Shown: piece after piece, positions 34,302 to 46,130 of the stretch
Layout: every line of letters begins with the position of its first letter
Numbering within the stretch: the stretch's first letter is position 1
Origin: Blastobasis lacticolella
Taxonomy: Eukaryota; Arthropoda; Insecta; Lepidoptera; Blastobasidae
Direction: 5' to 3'
Assembly (NCBI GenBank): GCA_905147135.1
Contig: LR990046.1
Location: forward strand, 15,902,501-15,966,500
Length of the DNA: 64,000 nt
Notes under the pieces: model-generated
What the model was told of the DNA's origin: nothing
Seen by the model: the letters and a program-made list of their open reading frames with translations, nothing else
The model's database searches: none
Program-made: the position numbers and the translations under genes

Positions 34302-35488
34302 CAAGGAAAGTATTCCATGTCGAAACTTAGAAACAGTAGTCCATATTTTTGAATAAATAATTTGCAAAACGCCCACTAGCTTCTTAAATTACTGTAGACA
34401 TAGTGGAGCCAAGAGCTTGTCTACATAACAACAAATGATAAGAAGCTACGTCACTTTGTTTGCAAAGAGATTGAAAGTTATTCGAAATAATTGTCTAAAA
34501 ACCGCAAGATTTTCACTGTTACACTCAGCGGAGCTCTGGTGGTCTCCAGGAACTGGTGAATATTGCCAATTTGAACAATCCACTGAAGAATACTTCGACC
34601 GGTTCTGATGTGGCGGTCTACTAACCTCGGGGATCCAAGAACGGGAAATCCTCCATCGTTTGTCCTGTAACCATTGGGCGAGGAATAAACGGCAGGTTCA
34701 CTAGTTCTTGAGGACTCAGCTGGTGCGCGTTGAAGTAAAGTCTGACTCCGTGAAGAATCAAATCTTCTTTTGTCTGTCGGTTGGCGTCTGCAGCTGAGAT
34801 AAATGGTTCTCAAAAGTTCAGGTCGTCCAGGATGACCGTTGTTATTAGGAACCGATAGAAGTTTGTGTAACTTTCAGGAGCTTGATTTCCATTCACTTGG
34901 GTCTGATTCGACGTAGGAGTGGCGACTCTAGATGGCGCCAAAGCTATCATAGATGCCGAATCGATTTCTTCTGGGATCTGGTTTTCTATCTGCGACGTCA
35001 CTGGAGGACTTTTACTTTGACCAGACAGTAACTCAATAAGACGTCGCTTTAGTTTTCTTCTTTTCGGTTCCGAGGTTCCTGGTGCTTCGTACTCAGAGCT
35101 CATTAACTCTATCACATTACTCTGGTTCATTTCAGAGTCTTCGATCCATTTCTCGATCCGACGATTGTCAGCCATTGTGTTAGAATAAAAACTGACCTGT
35201 TTAGTGATAGTCTGATGGTATTTATTCTGTTTGCCAGATACGACACAAAAAAATGAATATTTGTAAATAATATATCACCGCTAAATATAAAATGCAGACG
35301 AATAATCGTCGAGCGCCAAACAGAGATACTGACGTGAGTTGTGGGTTTTATGATTTAATTTAACTGCAGTGTTAAAAACTTGATAATTATGCATGTGTTT
35401 GGGTGGTGATTATTTATTATCACTACTGGAGGTTATTGAATGTTATAACGAGTTAAGTATCGGCTTTTACGAAGATACAAAGAAACAA
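34302..35488 (-). repeat. Duplicated unit of unknown origin, copy 2 (inverted)
   Basis: Reverse-strand counterpart of 18796-19878. The promoter region and first two thirds of the gene are nearly identical. Between about 34505 and 34640 this copy carries roughly 115-130 bases unlike the shorter matching part of copy 1, after which identity resumes. Confidence 0.8.
34400..35175 (-). pseudogene. Broken second copy of the unknown 229-codon gene
   Basis: The ATG at 35175 opens the same protein as at 19105, with a few substitutions, but an AGA codon has become TGA at 34810-34812, truncating it at 121 residues. Downstream, the matching codons continue, but after the shared GAGGATTTCCCGTTCTTGGA the two copies differ. 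Here a different open frame (34813-34478) includes ILQWIVQIGNIHQFLETTR. Either copy 1 has lost a segment or this copy gained one. The same TATA/initiator arrangement lies upstream. It may have decayed after duplication. Confidence 0.7.
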
Positions 35489-36064
35489 TTTAAATTTTTC
35501 GTGCAAAACTACTGTTAAAAAGTCTTTTTATTTGTATATTATAAACTACATTAACATTTAATAGACTTCTTCTACCTGAAACAAAGAAGACATTAAACAG
35601 TTAAGTAACATCGCAAATATTTGCCTTAGTGAACCCTAATAAGCTTTTACCTCGCATAACTTAGGAATGCATTAAAGAAGTCGATAACCTGAACAAAGTT
35701 TTATTCTTTTTACATTTTTTGTTGGTAAATATCGTACCGGTTCAAGAAAAATGACCAAGTCATTGAATTACAAAAAATTGATGTGGTTTTTTACGTCCAT
35801 AGTAAACTTACCGGCAGGTTCCTTAGGATTGATCAGAAAATTTGCATTTCTGGATACACAGGGACAAACTGTAAAAAAAATATTGTAAGAAACTGCTTAA
35901 ATTTGCCGCATTCAAAAATACCTAATAAATATTATCATCGATTTTCCACGTGTTATCAATGTTATAAATACTAAAATATTCACTGTATAAATTGAAAAGT
36001 TTGGGATCAGTAACTGGAGTCATCTGTAATTAAAACATTAGATAAGCTAATAACAAGCGAATGA
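35489..36064. other. No supported gene
   Basis: AT-rich. A 63-codon ORF at 35783-35974 contains a GYTGTNC-like stretch but has no other EGF-domain features. Confidence 0.4.
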
Positions 36065-36551
36065 TTACTTGATTAGACGAGATCGCAGTAGACACACAGG
36101 CTCCCTGATTTTGGCCCAGCAAGTATCTAAAGATCCAGGATTGCTTCCGCTGATAATTTCAATCTCATTGTTGTTTTCGTCGATATGGGAAACTAGTTCG
36201 AAGACGTCATCTTCAACGATCTGTCTGCAGTCGAAACCAAAGGATTTAGTACAGATTAAGATCAAAGGATCTATTTATAAATATGCACAATTTTTGGTTT
36301 CCACAATTTTGAAATAGTACTTACGCTTCAGGGACAAGTACAAACACAAATGGATAGCCAAGGTGGTTTCTTATCAACTGGGCTGAAATCTTGTTTATTT
36401 GAATGACAGGATTATCCTGCTGGCTGGTTTCTATTATTCTTCTTATAGCTTTCAAAACAAAGCTTTCCATTCCGCAAATTGGCCAAGATATCGGTACCAA
36501 AACGTCGGGTGCGAGCTGAATGTACTCAATAGAAACAAATTTTTCTTCCAT
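36065..36551 (-). CDS. Unrecognised two-exon gene, 128 residues
   Basis: Exon 1 is 36551-36325 and exon 2 is 36224-36065, with a 100-base intron: donor CTGAAGC/GTAAGT and acceptor TTTCGACTGCAG/ACAG. The split codon (GC/A, Ala) keeps the frame, giving 387 bases including the stop. The protein starts MEEKFVSIEYIQLAPDVLV, has an amphipathic FVLKAIRRIIETS, and ends with LRSRLIK. I see no signal peptide or known domain. The single small intron, AT-rich setting and neighbouring ankyrin gene fit bracovirus gene style, but I cannot name the family. A host gene cannot be excluded. Confidence 0.55.
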
Positions 36552-37998
36552 AGTACAAACGAGAAAATAAACGTCCTTCTTCTACGAGTTTAAAGTATGA
36601 AATACAATAAGAGAACGATATCTACTTTAAGTCATGAATAGATGTAAGAGGTGATATAATCAATTTTCGTATTTGTGATATGTTAAGAGGCCGTAATATA
36701 TTTTTACAACAGATTTAAGCAGAATTGTAAGGGACTATACTTTTTTTACCTGAAAAAAAATATTCATGTATATTTTTCGCACACATATTTTACCGTATGG
36801 GAGTGTAACATACGATGTCAATATTTATGATTGCATATATTTAATCAGGGTTACAATTTTTTGGTCCCGCAGGTGTATCTGTACATTTCTTAAGCCAAAG
36901 TATTGGTTAGATCTCATAAATAAAAGATCCATTTGATTGACATCTCCTTTGATGTCTGACGTACAAACAAGAATTTTTATTTATTAGGCCTAGTATTGAA
37001 CCCATTATATATATCTACAAAAACCTACATCTTGTATTAGTCCGTACTTTGCTCCGTTTGTTTACCTCATCACAAAGCAAGGACCCAAGATCTCAGGTCA
37101 TCATATCAGAAATTGCTTTAAGTCACTAACCTACCAAGCAAACGCGCAATTAAGAGTATCAGTTACTTGTGCATAAAAACATATGGACCTTTACTTGACT
37201 TTCAATATCGTGAGGTCAATGCCAGCGGCATTAGATTACCGCATTCCAAAATGAAGCTAACGACCAATACAATCTACATGTAAAACATGCTACGTCGGTA
37301 TTAGTTGACCGAGATCAGTTCAAGGTTTTTGCAGCGATGACTCGTTGGGTAAATAGATTAAGTAATTTAGCAGACACGACTGGTACTCCCTAAATATTAT
37401 TATCATATGTAAACAAAAAGTTATGAATGAATCGTGCGGTGCATAACGTACTCAAAATCGTAACCTTGGTAGTAGATGTTTGTATCTTTGTATGGTAATT
37501 TCGTTGCATAATGCAGTTGCATAATGTTTAATCTTATGCAATCTTCTCAAGTACAATTTGGTCAACGTCTACATTAAAATATAACGGTTATCATTTGCTC
37601 CCGGATTTCAATTACCGATTAATAACGTTACACCTCCCCATTTACAGAGTGATTTATGAGCTAAGACTGCTACGTACATGTTTTTATAGGATGAAAGTGA
37701 GTGTTGACATTATAATGCATCGTTAAATATATAAACCTTTCAGTTGCGAATATTATTAGAATGTTTTCGCTTGTACATGTCACAAAAACGAGCTAAATTA
37801 TAGCCTTGTTTATTGGACAGAATTGCAATTTGTTTGATCACATCTTATATTATATCGAGACTACCACGTATGCGACAAACCTAATAAAGAAATTTTTGAG
37901 CTGACTTTGGGGTAATCAGTGATATTATGCAGGGGAATGGAAAGTCATTTTAAGCGATAACCGTTGACATTTGCATGTATCTGTTATCATGCATCCAC
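36552..37998. other. Repeat-free AT-rich block
   Basis: About 1.4 kb with no known repeat and no ORF above 65 codons. It separates the divergently transcribed two-exon and ankyrin genes, so it holds the upstream regions of both. Confidence 0.45.
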
Positions 37999-38034
37999 TT
38001 ATACTTAACGAGCCACGAAACAAGTGATTCAGTC
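37999..38034 (+). promoter_or_regulatory. TATA box and initiator of the ankyrin gene
   Basis: TTATAC at 37999-38004 lies 27-32 bases upstream of the A (38031) in TTCAGTC, a strong arthropod initiator. The leader to the ATG at 38065 would be 34 bases. Confidence 0.6.
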
Positions 38035-38064
38035 GTGTTCTAGCGGTTAAATTATAAACTCGTA

Positions 38065-38589
38065 ATGTATAGACGAGGGATAACTATGAGCGGGTCCAGG
38101 AATGAAGAAGGAGACAATCTTGCACATTATTTGTGTCTTACTGGAGGTGTAAACAATCTAATGTTTCTTCACCTAATAAATGAGAGCAACAGACATTGTT
38201 TGATGGAATACAATAAAAAGCAGCAACAATGTGTTCATATTGTTGCTATGGAACCTCTAGACTCTGTGGAGAAGATGAAGCTTCTGGTGCTTTGGGGAGC
38301 GGATATCAATGGGAAAGAACTAAACGATGGTGACACTCCTTTGCATATTGGAGTGAAGATCAGGAATTATGAACTGGTAGATTGGTTGTGTCATCAGCCA
38401 AATATCAACCGGGAAGCGATGAACAAAGAATGTATGACCCCATATCATATTGCGATTGTGAACAGAGACCAGAAGATGATGGATTTGCTGAAGATAAATG
38501 GAGCCCAGTGCAAAATCCCTTTGCAATCAGAATCTAATTACGGTGATGAAGGCTATGAACCGCAGAACAAGAGTATGAAACAAATGTGA
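38065..38589 (+). CDS. Short ankyrin-repeat (vankyrin-like, IkB-type) protein, intact
   Basis: The ORF is 174 codons with no introns seen; a second ATG at 38089 could be the real start. It consists almost wholly of about four ankyrin repeats: one around DNLAHYLCLTGG, one around CVHIVAMEPLD to WGADINGKEL, one around GDTPLHIGVKIRNYELVDWL, and one around TPYHIAIVNRDQKMMDLL. There is no N-terminal signal-response region and no PEST tail, unlike insect Cactus. Polydnavirus vankyrins have just this trimmed IkB form and act in the host cell by holding Rel/NF-kB factors. That function is known for the family and inferred here. The gene has a canonical promoter and sits in a repeat-free block. Lepidopteran genomes are known to have captured bracovirus genes. 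Alternative: a host ankyrin gene fragment. Confidence 0.75.
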   Translation: MYRRGITMSGSRNEEGDNLAHYLCLTGGVNNLMFLHLINESNRHCLMEYNKKQQQCVHIVAMEPLDSVEKMKLLVLWGADINGKELNDGDTPLHIGVKIRNYELVDWLCHQPNINREAMNKECMTPYHIAIVNRDQKMMDLLKINGAQCKIPLQSESNYGDEGYEPQNKSMKQM

Positions 38590-39014
38590 CGAGGTGTAGT
38601 GTTATTTGTTTTTATATTCTAGTTGATAAGAATAGTTATCTATAATGTGAACAAACGTTATTATGTGCTGTGAATTTATTTATCAATTCGTTTACTGAGT
38701 CACTAGAGCACTTTGGCAATGATCTATAAGTCTTTGGAATGTAAACACTGATTGACGTCAGCATATGCATCCATATTTGATTGCGTTCGCAGAAAGACGC
38801 GTTTATTTTTGCCAGCGGTCATCGCCCTTGTCACTGCATAAAGAAGAAATAGTCTCCTTTTCCCAAATCTATAAGTAAGGATTATTTCTAATGGTTTTGA
38901 AAAGTTAAAATCTATAAACAATACAGTCTTACTGTGCAAATATAAAATATGCAATTTTAAAATAATTTAAATCCATTGTTAAGTCTATATAGTTCATGAT
39001 CATGTATAAAGATA
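38590..39014. other. 3' flank of the ankyrin gene, no other feature
   Basis: AT-rich. No clear AATAAA close to the stop. A LINE starts at about 39015. Confidence 0.4.
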
Positions 39015-40079
39015 TGCATAGAACTGCACGCACGAAGTGTCTGCAATAAATTCGATGAACTCAAATGCATATTAAGCTCAATCCCCCATGTAACACATGT
39101 AATACTCCTAACAGAAACTTGGATAAAGTCCGAGGAGCAAGTAAAACGTTTTCAACTACCAAATTATACACATTACTATAACTTACGAACAAATAAGACT
39201 GGAGGAGGAGTTTCGGCCTATATCCACAATAATCTAAAACACTGTGAATCAGAATCTGTGTTTAATGCAGGAAGTAACTACCTCTGGATAAAACTAGAAA
39301 ATTACTCATTGAACGTAGGCGTCATCTACTATCCTGGCGGTGATGATGCGAACTTTGAAAAATTCTCAAACACATTTGAGTCGCAGTTGCAAAATCGAAA
39401 AAGAGCAGTGGTCTTCGGAAATTTTAACGTGAATCTACTAGAGAGAAACAAATGGAAACAAAAATATACCGACACCCTCCATGCGGCTAGATATACCGTC
39501 CTGAATAAAATAAATGCAGAACACTACACTAGAGGAACTCCTACAAAAAAATCTACCTTGGACCATGTCTGTACAGACCTGAAAAATGAAAACTACAACT
39601 TTGCCCTAATGGAATCCGCATTTTCAGACCACAGACAAATATACTTTACCCTCCGAAAGTACAAACCTCCGCCAAAACAACGCAGAATCTACAAAGCCAT
39701 TGATTATGAAAAGCTATACGAACTAGCGGAAAAATATAAATTTGAAAACATTCGAAACTTTGAGCAACTAGAATATGCCCTACAGAATTTAATAAACCAA
39801 AGTAAAGTGATTAAAACAAAAATATTAAACCTACCCAAGAAAGATTGGATCTGCAGTGAAATTATTGAAGCCATAAATCGGAGAAATGAGTTGTGGGCTG
39901 AGCTGCAGAAGGACCCAGAAAACAGTGTATTGGAGGAAAGATTCAAGGAGGTAAGATATACTACAGCCAAACTTATAAAAAGCAGTAAAGACTCTTACTA
40001 TTATAATAAATTCAGAAACTGCACCACCAAACCCAAAAAGATGTGGAATCTCATCAGAGTTGCAAAAATTTTAATGTAA

Positions 40080-41137
40080 AAAATAATGCATTAATCATTA
40101 TCTTTTTTAATGGTAATGTAATTTTTATCCATTACTCATTAAAAAAAAAATTTCAATGTAAAATATTCTGTCTACATTGCAATGATAAATCAGTCTTATG
40201 CGCGATATGATATAATAACCTAAGATAATTATAAATTTATCAACAAAGTTTTCTCACATATCAATATACAATCACTTCAAAAAACCTGTAACTCAAAGTT
40301 TTACATGAATTTATAAAAATTTACACAAAAGTTTGGTTAAATACAACTTTTTCTACAATTCTGTAAGTATTGTTATCTTAATCATTAAAAAAAATGTTAC
40401 CTCTTTACAACAATAAATACACATTACTGTGCTTATATTCAGTATTGGTTTTTGTCCGTTACTTATTCCGCGTGGACCACTTTCCCGTTCATTTTCTATA
40501 TTACCACCATTCATTCATCCCTTTCCACTGGGCATTTTCAAAAACATTCTAAATCGACTGTCAAAATAGCAAAAGAAAATGGTACCTTTATTTTACTTCC
40601 ATGAGAAAATCGTTTTCTACTCCCTATTTCACACTTATCGCATGAATTTTCAAAAGCATTTTTTACATTTTTCATTGTTAGGATTGCAAAATATTTCTAT
40701 CAAAGTGTCAATTAAATCCATTGAAAGACTAAAAAAGTGTCATACAAACTATTATCCTCTATTTCACCCCTTCTAGGGGATAAATTTCCAGAAAAGTTGA
40801 ATTACAGTTTTCATTATATTTTAAAATTAAGCAAAATAAAGATTTCTCATTCCACAACATACACTCACTTCCAATAACCCTTTCATCCAAAATGAAAATG
40901 AGCAAATTTAAGGAAAGGAGACAAAGATATTCATTAGTGCGGTATGAATATTGCGAATGTTTAGTGTAACTTTAGATGTATTGAGAAGTGACGATAAAGA
41001 GTGTGTGCGAATAGTAAATAAAGGTTATACATTCTACCCCCAGTGAAGGCCATACCATCGCAATGAAATGAAAAGGAAAAGAAGCTGTATTAATCGTAAA
41101 TGTTATGGGCGACAATCACCGCATTTCACCAGATGGG
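40080..41137. other. Interior AT-rich part of the hAT insertion
   Basis: Contains one CCATTACTCATT-type motif near 40130 and otherwise no gene. The expected TTAA/CCY end of the piggyBac element could not be located here. Confidence 0.4.
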
Positions 41138-44100
41138 CTAAGGAAGAGTATGAAACTCTTTAAAACAGTCCGGAACACAAAGGGCTATATCACATGTCTC
41201 ACATCGCCAGGAAGTAAGACTTCTGGTAAGGTACCGTTTAGAGCACCACATACATGTCAAGCGTTTATTGCGGGAAGATCCTCCTGCAGCTGATTGAGGT
41301 ATGTGAGCAACCCAATGATTCCGGCCAGTTAGCCGAGACGAGCTAAAGACGTTTGACGGTCTTATAGCGATATTCCGGTTTGAAGTAGGGACTAAGGCAA
41401 GATGCTTTTCCAGAATCTGCTGGACGAGGTTGAGGCGAAATACTACGTGGTCCATCTGTCTGTCATCAGGGTAGTCAAGCCGCCGCCGCGAAGCATCATG
41501 CACTATTCGTGCATTTAGGATAGAAGCGTTCAAGAGACGCTTGAACAACTTCATATACCATTTTGCACAGCGCTTCCTCTCCAGTTCATAGGGTTCGAGC
41601 ATTTGGTCCTTTCGGTCTACCCCTCCCATACCGATGTTATAATCAAGGACCAGTTGAGGCTTCCATACAGACGGCTTACGAGGTTTCGCCACAGTCTGCC
41701 CGAGTTCAGAGCCATGGTATGTTGATATGCCAACTATTTTCTTTTTGTCCTGAAATGCCAACACAGTTACATCCCCCGAATTACGAGCCAAATATTCACC
41801 TTCCCGCAATTTAGCCAAAGAAACTAATGCCGGCACCCCTCGTCGCGATGGTCTCAGCGTCCCAACGCAATCCGTTCTATTAGCTTTTAAATATCGCGCG
41901 AGTGCAGGAGAATTGAACCAATTGTCCATGAATAATGTATAGCCTTTATTTAGAAGCGGGGATATCAGTCTTAAAACTGTTTGAGTACTCACAGGCACAG
42001 TGGAGTCGCCTTCACTGTTTTTCCCCGTGTAGACAAAAAATGACCATAGATACCCCGTTGCCGATTCGCAGAGTTCAAATGTTTTAATACCGAACTTGGC
42101 CGCCTTCGATTTTATGTATTGTTTGAATGACAGAACCCCTTTCCATAAGGTCAGAGATTCGTCGATGCTAACGTTTTGCTGTGGTACATAGTTTTCCTTA
42201 AATTTTGCGTTTAGGTGGCCGAAACAAAATAGTCTATCAGATTGCGGAGTGCGCGTGGTGTTGTCTACGAAATGAAGCGCTCTGTGCAAATTCCAGAAAC
42301 GCTTTTGTGTGAACATCGTCCGGAATACCTCTGTTTTGAGAAGAGGATTGAGAGTAAAACAAGAGTTCATGCTAGGCATCTTAAGGATACCTAACATCAT
42401 ATAAAAAGAGAACAGGATTAGGATTTCTGAGACGTTGGTATCGTACCATTGCTGAAGGAAACTAGCCGACCGCTCACCAATTTGGTGGGCATATCGATTA
42501 GTTTCCTCCACCACATGAGACAGGATACCATCGTCCCAGAAGGAACGAAAGGCATCATAGGGATTGGTTAGGTTGAGGAGAGGACCAGTTTGATCGGGCA
42601 CAAAAACCTCCCTTTGCCCTTCGAAGGACTCCATGGGGCGCCAGTTAAACTCCCCTGCAAACTGGTCCTCGCCTTCAACGGCATCAAGGAAAACTGCATC
42701 ATTTCCATCCTCTTCCATAGCCACCCGTCTTGCATTCTGTCTCCTAGTGGCATTCCTTTCCCTAGCACGCCTTCCATCCATGACATTCATCACCAATCGC
42801 CTCAATTCTTCTGGCACGTCATCGTCAGATAGGCATACCTCACGCAATCGGTCACCTCGCTGCCATCGGGTGGCGTCTGCACCAGCTATTCCAGCATGCG
42901 CACCTCTTCCACCCCTCCCACTCACCCGACCTCCTCGTGCCCGTCCGCCCCTACCGCCTCGGCGAGGACGCCGACCCCGAGCCCCCTCCGCTGCCCCACT
43001 GACCCCCGCCGCATTGGCTGCAGGTGCAGCCACCGGTACGAACAGTTCATGGGCATCTGGGTCCATGAACTGCCCTTCTTCCCTGCAAGAAAACATTTCA
43101 AATGTACTAGCAGTCCCCCGCGGTTTCAGCCGCCCGCAGTTCTTATTTTTGTAAACTATCAACTATCTTGAGGGATCTTATTATTTTCCTGAAATAAAAA
43201 TTAGCCTACGTCACTCACTCAGGAATAATGTAGTTCCCTATAGTAAAAGAATTTTTAAATCCGGTTCAGTAGTTTCGGAGTTTACCCCCAACATACAAAC
43301 TCTAAAACTCACAAACATACAAATATTACCTCTTTATAATGTTAGTAAATTGCAAAAATCGTGTATTACTTACGGATCATCGGGCTGGGCGTCGTCCTCC
43401 GGAGAAATCAGCTCGCGGCCGGCATCGTCAAAAATGACGATGTTATGTTCACTGTAAGAAATAAAAAAAAAATAATATCACTAATATCGTATCACTAACA
43501 AATTACTGAAATATATAATAATATTCGAGATATTTTTACTTACGGCTGCGAGGCGTACGGGCGCACGGGCACGATTATATCTTCCGATATCCTTTCGAAT
43601 ATCGGAAGCTCCCAATCATCCTATGAAAAATAAATATGTTAGTATATTGTCTGTTCTAAAACGAAACCCAAGCGGAGCATTACCGATGAGAATCTACACT
43701 ACACGTAAAACAAAATGAAATCGTAATAAAACACATACAACAATTTAGGCAATTGACATAAATATGCATGAAGATGCTGCTCTAAAAGTCTAACAGTGAC
43801 CACCACCACACATAAAAAGCTTAAACACTCAGGTAACCAGAAATCAATCAACAAAAAAACAATCAAGGCCAAATTCAACAATCTCCCCATAGTCAATCCT
43901 CCACCTTTATAATATTTTTCTACTTATCGTAATAATATTCCAGTTTTGTTCAGTCCTGTGGAAACAAATTATTTCAATAATTTCTTTTCTAACAAAGAAA
44001 AATTTGTATTTCTGTCACATAAAACTATATAAGTAGGTAGGTCTCATACCTCATCCTCGTCCTCTGAATAGAGTGGCGGCTCCGACCCAGACTCCTCAAA

Positions 44101-44172
44101 ATCGTCCTCGTCGTTGAGGGCTTCCAGAATTTCGTCTGGGACGGCGCCGTCACCCACATTCCAAGCAGCCAT
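41138..44172 (-). CDS. piggyBac-type transposase, four exons, apparently intact
   Basis: Exons 44172-44050, 43620-43544, 43451-43374 and 43082-41138 total 2223 bases (740 residues) with phases 0, 2 and 1 matching at each joint. Donors are GTATGA, GTAAGT and GTAAGT; acceptors are TTTTCATAG, TTTCTTACAG and TTTTCTTGCAG. The first exons encode an acidic N-terminus rich in Glu/Asp, followed by an RGG-rich stretch (RGGRGGRARGGRVSGRGGRG). The catalytic core shows NVSIDESLT, LFMDNWFNS and GGVDRKDQM, the three Asp positions of piggyBac DDE/D enzymes. A C-terminal cysteine-rich finger (CMWCSKRY, then CETCDIALCVPDCFKEFH) binds transposon ends or chromatin. piggyBac enzymes excise and insert at TTAA. A TTAA with CCTGTTCC at about 45129-45142 may be one end; the other was not found. 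It could be an active element or a domesticated gene. Confidence 0.88.
43185..43350 (-). repeat. Helitron 5'-end fragment in a piggyBac intron
   Basis: AAAGAATTTTTAAATCCGG, ACAAACATACAAATATTACC and TCTTTATAATGTTAGT match the 5' part of the Helitron at 62930-63067. It lies within the 291-base intron before the main piggyBac exon. Confidence 0.7.
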
Positions 44173-45149
44173 CTGGCAAAAATAATAGAAATCATTTGTA
44201 TCACAAATTTTATAAGCTTGTGTACCTAAATATTGCTATTATCATCGAAAACTCGTTATTCAAGGTCACTAAATTTTTCCCGAATAAACTCAAGAATATT
44301 ACAATTCTTATAAACAATACATGCTAAGAAAAACTAATTTCAAGTTATCTAACGAAATCTCAAACCATCGATATAATAAAAATGGATTTTATTTTATCGA
44401 TAATATTATCGACATGCGTTACATGAAATTCGCCTATTCTGGGATACGTTTTTGCCACAGATAAACGAAAATTCCGCGGAAAATGTAATGGCGGCGGAGT
44501 ATGGATCGCCTTGGTTACGTTACTATGAGATAAATGAGCAAATGTTACATGATTTCATACAAAACCGATATTATTATTGAACTAGAATATACACACAATA
44601 TTACTTTATAATCATGCAGCACGTTTAGACCGTAAATATTTCCTAAATCTGAATTGAAATATGACACTCTAGTACTGAAAAATTCGTTAGCTACTTCGAA
44701 CGGTCCAAAACGAGTTTTTACCTTACAATTTTCAAATGTAGTTGTTGTTATGTGTGGACAATATAATAAATAACAGAAATAACTCACCTTATCACTTCAA
44801 AACACACTATTAATATTTTTAAATCCGTAATATCGACGGCGCGTGTCGGCCGATTTGCGTGAAAAACTGGTGAAATTTTTTATGGATTTGAAACTGGACA
44901 AACATAATCGCCACACATTTTACACAGACTTATTATATGTCAAAACGTTCAGAAATTATCCTAGATTGATAATTTGTGTTCGGATACAGGCTTAGATCCC
45001 AGATAAATTAGTTTTTACCAATTTATTGTCGAGCGGAAAATTTCAAAAAGCGCGCGGCGCGCGTATCCAATTGGTGATCATACTAGCGGACGGAAAGTTC
45101 TGTCACATCGCCAATTGGTGTCGGGGCTACGGAACAGGTTAAATAATTA
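44173..45149. other. 5' flank of the piggyBac gene
   Basis: AT-rich, with GC-rich AAAGCGCGCGGCGCGCGT near 45052 and CCAATTGG pairs at 45068 and 45110. It should include the promoter; no TATA assigned. Confidence 0.4.
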
Positions 45150-45420
45150 ATGAGTAATGTGTGGTGCTCCATTACTCATTAAAAAAAATAATGAGTAATG
45201 GATTTTTTTACATTGCTCATTAAAAAAAATAATGAGTAATGGAATTTTCCACATTGTTCATTAAAATTGTAATGAGCCATTATTGGACCTTCATTATCCA
45301 TTAATTGTAAAAAATGAGTAATGTAAAATTTTCCATTACGCATTTAAAAAGTAATGAATAATAGAAGACATTACTTTTTATTTTATTAAAAAATAAATTG
45401 GGATAATAATTAATGGAGTT
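45150..45420. repeat. AATGAGTAAT motif cluster (inner)
   Basis: Alternating AATGAGTAATG and CATTACTCATT blocks about 25-50 bases apart. A second cluster lies at 46630-46910 and a single motif near 40130. Repeated short subterminal motifs are transposase-binding sites in hAT elements; this role is inferred. Confidence 0.8.
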
Positions 45421-45574
45421 TTTCAAATTTTTGGTGAGTATACAAACCATTAAAGAGCTAAAAAATATATATTGTTTGTATGGAACACTTTTCTCTGCGG
45501 TGCCGCTAGGGGGCGCTAGGGGGGCCAAACTTTTTTTCAGTGCGGCGCAAAAAAAAAAGACTTCTGAACAGATT

Positions 45575-46130
45575 GCTTTCAAAATCGATATCTGAGCGTC
45601 CCTTGGGACTCCTGACATGAATCTGGTGCCAAAATTGGAAAAAATGGCCGCCATTTTGAACTTTTTTGTTACTGGACCGATTGCTTTCAAAACCGATATC
45701 TGAGCCCAGATTCATGTCATGAGTCCCAGATATTCATTTTGAAAGCAATCGGTCCAGTAACAAAATAATTCAAAATGGCGGCCATTTTTTCCAGTTTTGG
45801 CACCAGATTCATGTCAGGAGTCCCAATGGACGCTTAGATATTCATTTTGAAAGCAATCGGTCCAGCAACAAAAAAGTTCAAAATGGCGACCATTTTGTTA
45901 CATTTTGGCACCAGATTCATGTCAGGAGTCCCAAGGGACGCTCAGATATCGGTTTTGAAAGTAATCGGTCCAGTAACAAAAAAGTTCAAAATGGCGGCCA
46001 TTTTGTTACATTTTGGCACCAGATTCATGTCAGGAGTCCCAAGGGACGCTCAGATATCGGTTTTGAAAGCAATCGGTCCAGGAACAAAAACGTTCAAAAT
46101 GGCGGCCATTTTGTTACATTTAGTCTCAAA
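45575..46130. repeat. 108-bp satellite, palindromic array
   Basis: Four plus-strand units begin near 45736, 45844, 45952 and 46060, each with AAAGCAATCGGTCCAG, ATGGCGGCCATTTT and CACCAGATTCATGTCAGGAG. Reverse-oriented units lie at 45575-45720, so the array folds back around 45705-45735. ORFs across it are by-products. Confidence 0.9.

Noticed and set aside
35783..35974. EGF-like stretch in a 63-codon ORF
   Set aside because: Only one GYTGTNC-like piece, without the six-cysteine spacing of an EGF domain.
42590..43171. Plus-strand ORFs opposite the piggyBac gene
   Set aside because: Antisense shadows of the RGG-rich, GC-rich transposase N-terminus.
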